Origin: SIG435 sp045530725
GTDB taxonomy: Bacteria > Bacillota > Clostridia > UMGS1810
Assembly: GCA_045530725.1 (NCBI GenBank)
Contig: JAZSCT010000020.1
Span: forward strand, 124,001 to 188,000
Length of the DNA: 64,000 bases
Direction: 5' to 3'
Under the pieces are notes generated by a model. That model did not search any database. It saw nothing but the letters and a program-made list of their open reading frames with translations, and was not told the origin of the DNA. Shown one piece after another: positions 57,503-64,000 of the stretch; the stretch's first letter is position 1, and each line of letters starts with the position of its first letter. Both the position numbers and the translations under genes were made by a program.

Positions 57503-59191
57503 TTATTGGTCGATGCAGTTTCTCTTAATCTTATTAGTTGTTGTCTTTACGAACTCATGATCACGAACAATTACTTCAGACATATGCTTATATGCAGGAA
57601 GTTCTGCAAATTTTTCTGCGATATCCTTTGTGATCTGTTCATTGGGATTTTCTATGTTCATTTCTTTCACAGATTCTTCGCTCAAGAACACCTGACAACC
57701 CAAAGCATCTTCAAGACCGTCTTTATCTTTGATTGAGTAAACAACTGCTTCCATTACATAAGGAATAGAGAGTATTATATCTTCCAGTTCTTCAGGGAAG
57801 ATGTTCTTTCCGTTTCTCAGTACGATAAGGTTTTTCTTTCTTCCGGTGATCATAAGTTGGTTTTTGTCATTGAACATACCGTAGTCACCTGTGTTGAACC
57901 AACCGTCTTCAAGGACTTCTGCAGTAAGTTCAGGCTGCTTGTAGTAGCCAAGCATTACAGAATCACCCTTTACGCAGATTTCACCCTGACCGTCATCAAG
58001 TTTGTTTCTTAAGTCTATCTGAAGGTTTGGAAGTACGAAACCAACAGTTGTAGGATCGTTCATAAAGTCAGAACGGTTAACACTTACAAGCGGAGAACAT
58101 TCTGTGATACCATAACCGTTGATTACATCCACACCAATATCTGTGAAGAACTGTGCGATTTCAGGTCTGATAGGGGCACCGCCGCAAACGATTTCTCTTA
58201 AAGAACCGCCGAAAACTTCGTGAATCTGTTTGAATATTACTCTTCTTAAGTCTATGCCCACTTTTCTTAATGACTTTGTAACCTTGATCATAGTTCTGAT
58301 AAGGTTGCCTTTGCCCTGTTTTTCGATATTTGCCCATATCTTTTTGTAGAAGAGTTCAAGAAATGCAGGCACAAGGAAGATATAGTCAGGTTTGTAGTAA
58401 GGAAGATCCTTTACTATTGCTTTAAGGTTTGAACAAATGCAGATAGTAGTGTGAAGGTGAAGTGATGCCATAAGACCGATTACACCTTCATATGTGTGAT
58501 GCATAGGAAGTACGGAGAGACACTTTGTATAGATTGTTGCTACCTGCAATCCGTAATAGCAGTTTGCAACGACGTTTCTTTCAGAAAGCATAACACCCTT
58601 CGCTTTGCCTGTTGTACCTGACGTATAAACAAGGATTTTAAGTTTGTCAAGGTCGCTTTTTAAGTTGTCATATCTTCTATCGCCATCAAGGTAGAGTTTT
58701 TTACCCATTTCCTTGAATTTTTTGTAAGAAAGGAATTTTCCTTCATCTTCTTCTCTGTCGATACCGATGAAGTATTTGATATTCGGCATCTGATCGGCAT
58801 TTTCCATGAAGTCTTTTTCATATCTTGAAGTATAGAAGAATACTTCAGAGTCGCTGTCGTTAACAATGTTGATGATATCCTGAAGAGGAAGTTCCTTATC
58901 GATTGGCACATATACGCCTTCACCGATAACAACAGACATATATACATTTACCCAGTCATACGAGTTGGGACCTATGTTTGCTATGTGCATCTTTTCCATT
59001 CCCATTTCGCAAAGGGATGTACCGAGATACTTGATTTCTTCAAGCAATTCTTTGTAAGTTACTTCATAGTCCTGCTTGTTTTTTCTGAACATAAAGGCGG
59101 TTTTATCTCCGTCTTCTCTTGCAGCAATTTCAAACACATCTTTTACTCTTTCGATAGGAGTTACTTTGTAGTATTCAAGTTTTTTTGCCAT
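57503..59191 (-). CDS. AMP-dependent long-chain acyl-CoA synthetase-like enzyme
   Basis: A 562-residue ANL-superfamily enzyme. The AMP/phosphate motif YTSGTTGKAKGVMLS is near residue 190, GYGITECSPLVSVN near 360, W-F-N-T-G-D-Y-G near 432, the hinge with TGRKKNLIVLRNGKNIFPEE near 452, and the C-terminal catalytic Lys in T-T-N-K-I-K-R near 556. It activates a carboxylic acid as acyl-AMP and passes it to CoA (or to an acyl carrier protein). Long-chain fatty acids are the likely substrate from overall resemblance, which the sequence does not settle. AGGTGATAAA precedes the ATG; the gene is monocistronic. Confidence 0.87.
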   Translation of the reverse strand: MAKKLEYYKVTPIERVKDVFEIAAREDGDKTAFMFRKNKQDYEVTYKELLEEIKYLGTSLCEMGMEKMHIANIGPNSYDWVNVYMSVVIGEGVYVPIDKELPLQDIINIVNDSDSEVFFYTSRYEKDFMENADQMPNIKYFIGIDREEDEGKFLSYKKFKEMGKKLYLDGDRRYDNLKSDLDKLKILVYTSGTTGKAKGVMLSERNVVANCYYGLQVATIYTKCLSVLPMHHTYEGVIGLMASLHLHTTICICSNLKAIVKDLPYYKPDYIFLVPAFLELFYKKIWANIEKQGKGNLIRTMIKVTKSLRKVGIDLRRVIFKQIHEVFGGSLREIVCGGAPIRPEIAQFFTDIGVDVINGYGITECSPLVSVNRSDFMNDPTTVGFVLPNLQIDLRNKLDDGQGEICVKGDSVMLGYYKQPELTAEVLEDGWFNTGDYGMFNDKNQLMITGRKKNLIVLRNGKNIFPEELEDIILSIPYVMEAVVYSIKDKDGLEDALGCQVFLSEESVKEMNIENPNEQITKDIAEKFAELPAYKHMSEVIVRDHEFVKTTTNKIKRNCIDQ

Positions 59192-59211
59192 TTTATCACC
59201 TCATAATAGTG

Positions 59212-59228
59212 GCGGTGCGATACACCGC
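59212..59228 (-). promoter_or_regulatory. Small GC-rich hairpin in the acyl-CoA synthetase leader
   Basis: On the minus strand GCGGTG pairs with CACCGC across a 5-nt loop in the 5' untranslated region, about 20 bases before the start codon. No T run, so not a terminator. Confidence 0.4.
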
Positions 59229-59248
59229 ATCATTTAGTATGCAATACT

Positions 59249-59277
59249 ATTATAGTCTAATTTCCATAGTTTGTCAA
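59249..59277 (-). promoter_or_regulatory. Consensus promoter of the acyl-CoA synthetase gene
   Basis: On the minus strand TTGACA (59277-59272) and TATAAT (59254-59249) are both perfect, with a 17-bp spacer. Confidence 0.92.
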
Positions 59278-59303
59278 TAGATTATAGTACAAAATATAAT
59301 TGA

Positions 59304-59332
59304 TTGACAGTTATTTGTCGAAATGATAAAAT
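59304..59332 (+). promoter_or_regulatory. Promoter of the ABC exporter operon
   Basis: TTGACA at 59304-59309 and TAAAAT at 59327-59332, spacer 17 bp. Confidence 0.75.
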
Positions 59333-59368
59333 CAAATTATATAGATGTAAAAATATGGAGTAAATCAT

Positions 59369-61090
59369 ATGAAAACAGTCCTTAAATATCTCAATGGCTT
59401 TTATCTCAGGATGACTGTCGGATTTGTGATAAAGACTCTTGGCACAGTATCCGAACTTATGCTCCCTCTGATATTAAGCCATATACTGAAAAATGTAATA
59501 GGAGAAAATGTATCACAGATAGTCTTGTGGGGAAGTGCCATGATAGGCTTTTCTTTTCTTGCCTGTATTCTGAATATCGTTGCAAACAGAATGGCGGCAA
59601 ATGTATCAAGACGGTTCGCACGAAACTTAAGACGGGACCTGTTTTATAAGACACTTACTCTGAGTGCAAAAAAGACAGACGAATTTACAATACCGTCCCT
59701 GGAATCACGAATAACCACAGATACATATCACGTTCATGGGTTTATCGGTATGGTGCAGAGAATGGGAGTGAGATCTCCTATATTGCTTATAGGTGGTATA
59801 TGCATCACACTTATGATGGATGCCACACTTTCCCTTGTTATGATATTTATGCTTCCATTTATTTTTCTGACTATTCTCTTTATATCGAAAAAAGGTGTTC
59901 CTTTATATACAAAAGTGCAGAAATCCGTTGACTCTATGGTAAGGGTTGTGAGAGAAGATGTACAGGGAATAAGAGTTATCAAAGCATTGTCAAAGGGTGA
60001 CTATGAGCACAGAAGATATGATAACGTCAACAAAAACCTGGTAAATGATGAAAAAAGAGCAGGTATAACAATGGGACTTGTAAATCCCGTTATGACTCTT
60101 TTTATGAATATGGGTAGTGTGTTTGTAGTTGCAATCGGTGCAAACAGAGTGTTCAACCATTCATCCGATCCGGAAACCCTCATTGCCTTTATGCAGTATT
60201 TCACACAGATATCTATGGCGATGGTGTTTGTTACAAGGATGTTTATGATGTACACCAAAGCATCTGCATCTGCCCGAAGAATCGAAGAAGTGCTTTTGTT
60301 CGAGGATGATATACGTGTGATGAGCAAAGATGACTATCCTGATATCAGGACAGACGCTTTTATCAAATTTCAGGATGTGTCATTTTCTTATCTTGGCAAA
60401 AGACAGGATCTTTCCAATATAAACTTTGAACTGAAAAAAGGAGAAAGCCTTGGCATAATCGGCGCTACCGGTGCAGGCAAATCCACCCTTATATATCTTC
60501 TTATGAGATTCTATGACGTGGACAAAGGAAATATATATATAAACGGAGAAGATGTCCGTACTATAGAGAAGGAAAGACTCTGCGAAATGTTTGGGGTAAG
60601 TATGCAGTATGACTTTTTGTACGGGGACACAATTGAAGAAAATATAAAGTTCGTCAGAGAAGCAACTGATGAGGAAATAAGAAGAGCAGCTGAGATTTCT
60701 CAGGCAGATGACTTTATATGTGATTTTTCAGAGGGGTATCAGAGGGTACTTTCACAGCATGGAACCAATATTTCAGGCGGACAAAAGCAGAGAATACTTA
60801 TCACAAGAGCAATACTTAAAAACCCTGCAATCCTCATTCTTGATGACAGTTCCTCTGCACTTGATTACAAAACAGATGCCGCTTTGAGAAAGGCTCTAAA
60901 AGAAAATCTCTGTGGTACTACAGTTGTTACGGTTGCGCAAAGAGTAAGTTCTGTAAAGGAATCGGATCATATTATTGTGATAGATGAGGGCAGGATAATC
61001 GGAATTGGTAATCACGCATATCTTATGGATAATTGTAGTGAATACAAGGAAATAAGTGATTCCCAGATGGGAGGTGCTTTTGTTGAATAA
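59369..61090 (+). CDS. ABC exporter half-transporter, degenerate-site subunit
   Basis: A 573-residue protein: six-helix exporter membrane domain (residues about 10-310), then the nucleotide-binding domain. Walker A is GATGAGKST near residue 366, signature ISGGQKQR near 470, Walker B A-I-L-I-L-D-D near 491. Asp replaces the catalytic Glu after Walker B, so this half carries the non-hydrolysing site while supplying a normal signature to its partner. The partner starts within its last codons. Heterodimers of this kind (TM287/288, LmrCD, BmrCD) export lipids, peptides or drugs; the substrate is unknown. Confidence 0.9.
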   Translation: MKTVLKYLNGFYLRMTVGFVIKTLGTVSELMLPLILSHILKNVIGENVSQIVLWGSAMIGFSFLACILNIVANRMAANVSRRFARNLRRDLFYKTLTLSAKKTDEFTIPSLESRITTDTYHVHGFIGMVQRMGVRSPILLIGGICITLMMDATLSLVMIFMLPFIFLTILFISKKGVPLYTKVQKSVDSMVRVVREDVQGIRVIKALSKGDYEHRRYDNVNKNLVNDEKRAGITMGLVNPVMTLFMNMGSVFVVAIGANRVFNHSSDPETLIAFMQYFTQISMAMVFVTRMFMMYTKASASARRIEEVLLFEDDIRVMSKDDYPDIRTDAFIKFQDVSFSYLGKRQDLSNINFELKKGESLGIIGATGAGKSTLIYLLMRFYDVDKGNIYINGEDVRTIEKERLCEMFGVSMQYDFLYGDTIEENIKFVREATDEEIRRAAEISQADDFICDFSEGYQRVLSQHGTNISGGQKQRILITRAILKNPAILILDDSSSALDYKTDAALRKALKENLCGTTVVTVAQRVSSVKESDHIIVIDEGRIIGIGNHAYLMDNCSEYKEISDSQMGGAFVE

Positions 61091-62867
61091 GAAGGAAACA
61101 AAATCAAAAAAAGGCACCTTTATAAGACTGTGTGGTTATGTGCTGAGATGCTGGTATCTTTTCATACCCGCCATTGTGTTTACTTTCCTTTCAAATCAGT
61201 TGTCTCTTATGGGACCATACTATTCAGGTGAGGCGATAGATGCTATTGCCAATATTGGCGGAGTGGATTTTCATTCTGTATGGGTAAATGTGTCAGGAAT
61301 GCTTGTTTGCTATCTTGGTTCTGCAGTTCTTTCGTATGTACTTGCTGTGATTATGATTCATTTGAGCCAGAAGATTGTATATACGATGAGAAAGCAACTC
61401 TTTGAAAAACTCACCACATTTCCGGTAGGGTATTTCGATATGCATCCCACAGGGGATATAATAAGCAGGATATCCTATGATATCGACACAATCAATTCCA
61501 CCTTGTCCCATGACCTTGTTCAGATTATGACAAGTCTTTATACTGTTATTGGTTCCCTTATATTTATGTGGAATATCTCAAAGCCTATGATACTTGTCTT
61601 TGTGATAACAGTACCGGGCGCTATTATATTTACAAGATACCGTTCAAAACATGTCAGACCTATGTTTTCTTTAAGATCACGAAAACTTGGTGAACTTAAC
61701 GGATATGCCGAAGAAATGCTCACAGGCACAAGAACTATAAGGGCGTATTCCAAGGAAACTGTAATATCAGAGAGATTTAACTTAAGAAACGAAGACGCTA
61801 TGCAGGCTTACTACAATGCAGATTATTATGGTGCTGCCATGGGACCGGGAGTGAACTTTATAAACAATCTTTCCATCTCCCTTGTAATGATGCTTGGCGG
61901 GATACTTTATATGTATTCAGTATCAGGTGTGGCAAGAGAAGGTACAATGTTTTTCATCACGCTGGGAGGTGTGGCACAGTTTGTACAGTATTCAAGGAAG
62001 TTTGCAGGTCCCATAAATGAATTTGCAAATATACTAAGTGAATTTCAGTCAGCAATGTCAGCTGCAGACAGAGTATTTCGTATTATGGATGAAGAAAGCG
62101 AAAAAGAAGACCTGCCTGATGCAATAAAACTTAAACATATCAATGGACAGGTAGAGTTTGATAATGTGGAATTCGGCTATACAAAAGACAAAATCATCCT
62201 TCACGGCATAAGTCTTATAGCAGAACCGGGCAAGACCATTGCCATAGTCGGTCCTACAGGTGCAGGCAAGACTACTATAATAAGTCTTCTTATGAGGTTT
62301 TATGCTACACTTTCGGGAAGTATAACTCTTGATGGATGCGATACCCGGAATATAAAGAGGGATGATTTAAGAAAAGCATATACAATGGTACTTCAGGATA
62401 CCTGGCTTTTCAATGGCACAATATATGATAACATTGCCTACGGAAGAGAAGGTGCCACACGTGAAGAAGTGATAAATGCCGCAAAGGCAGCACATATTCA
62501 CTCATTCATTGAAGGGCTTACAGATGGATACGATACACTTATAACTGATGACGGTATAAATATTTCCAAAGGTCAGAGGCAACTTATCACAATTGCAAGA
62601 GCCTTTGTTTCAGACTCTGATATGCTCATCCTTGACGAAGCCACATCAAATGTTGACTCCCGTACAGAAATACGTATTCAGGATGCTATGAACAGACTGA
62701 GAAAGAACAAAACATCTTTCATAATTGCTCACAGACTTTCCACCATTCAGAATGCCGATTGTATTCTTGTGCTCAAAGACGGACATATCATAGAAGCAGG
62801 AGATCACGCGGCACTTATGAACAGGGGAGGGTTTTATTCAGGTTTGTATAATTCACAGTTTGAATAA
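61083..62867 (+). CDS. ABC exporter half-transporter, catalytic subunit
   Basis: The TTG at 61083 is chosen because GGGAGGTG lies just upstream; it gives 594 residues and an 8-bp overlap with the first subunit. The membrane domain (about 20-325) is followed by Walker A GPTGAGKTT near residue 399, signature I-S-K-G-Q-R-Q near 497 (degenerate), and Walker B M-L-I-L-D-E-A-T with the catalytic Glu near 520. Its normal Walker B and its partner's normal signature form the single active ATP site. Confidence 0.9.
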   Translation: MNKKETKSKKGTFIRLCGYVLRCWYLFIPAIVFTFLSNQLSLMGPYYSGEAIDAIANIGGVDFHSVWVNVSGMLVCYLGSAVLSYVLAVIMIHLSQKIVYTMRKQLFEKLTTFPVGYFDMHPTGDIISRISYDIDTINSTLSHDLVQIMTSLYTVIGSLIFMWNISKPMILVFVITVPGAIIFTRYRSKHVRPMFSLRSRKLGELNGYAEEMLTGTRTIRAYSKETVISERFNLRNEDAMQAYYNADYYGAAMGPGVNFINNLSISLVMMLGGILYMYSVSGVAREGTMFFITLGGVAQFVQYSRKFAGPINEFANILSEFQSAMSAADRVFRIMDEESEKEDLPDAIKLKHINGQVEFDNVEFGYTKDKIILHGISLIAEPGKTIAIVGPTGAGKTTIISLLMRFYATLSGSITLDGCDTRNIKRDDLRKAYTMVLQDTWLFNGTIYDNIAYGREGATREEVINAAKAAHIHSFIEGLTDGYDTLITDDGINISKGQRQLITIARAFVSDSDMLILDEATSNVDSRTEIRIQDAMNRLRKNKTSFIIAHRLSTIQNADCILVLKDGHIIEAGDHAALMNRGGFYSGLYNSQFE

Positions 62868-62904
62868 AATCCTGGTATTTTCCCCATTAAATCACATATA
62901 CGAC

Positions 62905-62933
62905 TTGATTTATTGCGAGAAAAGGTGTAGAAT
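62905..62933 (+). promoter_or_regulatory. Promoter of the membrane sensor gene
   Basis: TTGATT at 62905-62910 and TAGAAT at 62928-62933, spacer 17 bp. Confidence 0.6.
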
Positions 62934-62966
62934 ATACGTAATTATATATGTGAAAGAAGATATGAA

Positions 62967-64000
62967 ATGGAAAAGAGACTAAAATCAGTAAACAGCAGAT
63001 ACAGAATTACATATACTGTTCTTGTGGCAATATTGATTGCATGTGTCTTTATGACAATGGTAGCATTTATATATTCCAACGCTCATAAGGATGGATATGA
63101 ATCTCTTCATATACAGACAAAAGAGATTAAGTCAGATATCGAACTTCAGGTAGCATCGGATATAGAAAACCTTACCACCATTGCAAACTTTGCTGCCAAA
63201 CTTTACAAAAATAATGAGGATTTCAGTATAATCCTTAAGTCTTTCAAGCCAATCGGTCTTATAGACTATATAGGATTTCTTATGCCTGACAATACCCTTG
63301 TAAGTAAGAATGGTACTACAAATGCGCCTCCTGAATTGAATTTTAATTCAGAAGCAATGAGAGGTGCATATGTAAGTGGCAAAGAAAAGGACGTCACCAG
63401 AGATTCTATCTTTGTTGTAAGGGTGGCAGTTCCTGTTATACACGAAGGGCAGACTGTAAGTATTTTGTATGGTGTGGCAAATCTGGATACAATAGCAAAG
63501 AGATTTACACCTGATGAAGCATTAGGCGAATATCAACTTTATGTTCTTGACAGAGCCAACGGTGACTTCATCGTGGATACAAGAAATAACGATGTTAAGA
63601 ATATCTCCACTCTTTCTGACAGAAAGTTTGAAGACGGATATTCATACGAACAATTCAGAAATGCAGTTCTTTCAGGCTCGAACGGATTCAGTTCATTTAT
63701 ATCCAAGATTTCCGGTAAGAAACTATATGTTCATCACGCACCGGTTAATGTTTCAGACTGGCATATAATGCTTGCTATGCCTGAGGACAGCGTTTTTGCA
63801 GAGGCTGGCAGATTGCTTAATAGAATGATTACTATGCTTTTGTTTATTGTGGCTCTTATGGTAATGTATCTTATCATAATAGTACGTATGGAGTCACGTC
63901 AGGCGAAGATATATTCTTCCGCTTCACGCATACGTAAACTTCTTCTGGAAATCAATCAGCAGGATTCAAGTATATATGCGGCACTAGAAATTATAACACG
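62967..64000 (+). CDS. Membrane sensor protein with extracellular dCache-like domain, N-terminal part
   Basis: The frame opens at ATG 62967 and runs off the right edge after about 344 codons. The first membrane helix is at residues 17-36 (VLVAILIACVFMTMVAFIY), then an external region of about 245 residues with the look of a double-Cache sensor (IGLIDYIGFLMPDN; RVAVPVIHEGQ; SDWHIMLAMPED). A second helix follows near 288-310. The cytoplasmic part starts with a coiled linker ending I-R-K-L-L-L-E-I-N. Such proteins usually end in GGDEF/EAL, kinase or chemoreceptor domains; the output domain lies outside the window. Confidence 0.75.
   Translation, partial: MEKRLKSVNSRYRITYTVLVAILIACVFMTMVAFIYSNAHKDGYESLHIQTKEIKSDIELQVASDIENLTTIANFAAKLYKNNEDFSIILKSFKPIGLIDYIGFLMPDNTLVSKNGTTNAPPELNFNSEAMRGAYVSGKEKDVTRDSIFVVRVAVPVIHEGQTVSILYGVANLDTIAKRFTPDEALGEYQLYVLDRANGDFIVDTRNNDVKNISTLSDRKFEDGYSYEQFRNAVLSGSNGFSSFISKISGKKLYVHHAPVNVSDWHIMLAMPEDSVFAEAGRLLNRMITMLLFIVALMVMYLIIIVRMESRQAKIYSSASRIRKLLLEINQQDSSIYAALEIIT

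Noticed and set aside
1..64000. CRISPR arrays, rRNA or tRNA genes, prophage
   Set aside because: No regularly spaced direct repeats, no rRNA conserved segments, no tRNA cloverleaf and no phage structural genes were seen on either strand.

Overview
The window looks like part of the chromosome of an anaerobic, endospore-forming member of the Firmicutes (class Clostridia). The DNA is AT-rich, with strong AGGAGG-type ribosome binding sites, consensus sigma-A promoters and many perfect intrinsic terminators. Sporulation genes are spread through it: a SipL-type coat morphogenetic protein, YunB, an alpha/beta-type small acid-soluble spore protein and the two dipicolinate synthase subunits. SLH-domain proteins point to an S-layer. 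I cannot name the genus from sequence alone.

Layout: 1-1.35 kb, the end of a Cof-type phosphatase and a decayed glycyl-radical-enzyme/DeoR chimera. 1.4-5.3 kb, peptide use (PepD dipeptidase, OPT transporter, PqqD-like protein). 5.4-6.6 kb, a decayed GH106-like glycosidase. 6.7-7.5 kb, a ZIP metal transporter. 7.6-11.4 kb (minus strand), rpmG-secE-nusG-rplK-rplA, then rplJ-rplL behind an L10-leader attenuator. 11.5-13.4 kb, the trmR-trhP pair for tRNA wobble-uridine modification. 13.5-21.8 kb, sipL, trxB, a HAD phosphatase, a ComEA-like SLBB protein, a sodium-coupled transporter, TrmO, a GH13 enzyme and an AEC transporter. 21.8-29.9 kb, a cobalamin-riboswitch operon encoding two DUF4430 (transcobalamin-like) exported proteins, an SLH-anchored propeller protein, EcfT and a single EcfA-EcfA-EcfS polypeptide. 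29.9-30.3 kb, AraC and SDR remnants. 30.4-37.3 kb, yunB, a short class B PBP, RNase J, a YnbB-type PLP enzyme, two small unknown proteins, a SASP and yhbY. 37.4-41.1 kb, ruvCAB back to back with dpaAB. 41.2-43.3 kb, an operator-controlled sugar oxidoreductase/isomerase pair. 43.5-44.2 kb, a decayed GH10 xylanase. 44.3-53.6 kb, 6S RNA, murD, three tandem M42 aminopeptidases, smc and ftsY. 53.6-57.3 kb, a polysaccharide deacetylase and a large S-layer-type protein. 57.4-64 kb, an acyl-CoA synthetase, a heterodimeric ABC exporter and the start of a membrane sensor.

The most interesting unit is the 21.8-29.9 kb operon. The sequence directly shows a B12 riboswitch with a terminator switch, in front of exported proteins carrying the domain that forms the C-terminal half of animal cobalamin carriers, followed by a complete ECF importer. 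I infer a cell-surface cobalamin capture and import system. Second are the three translationally coupled M42 peptidases, which may form a hetero-oligomeric TET particle. A third theme is decay: the glycyl-radical enzyme, DeoR, GH106, AraC, SDR and GH10 genes are all broken, which suggests recent loss of carbohydrate catabolism.

No tRNA, rRNA, CRISPR array, intact insertion sequence or prophage was seen.
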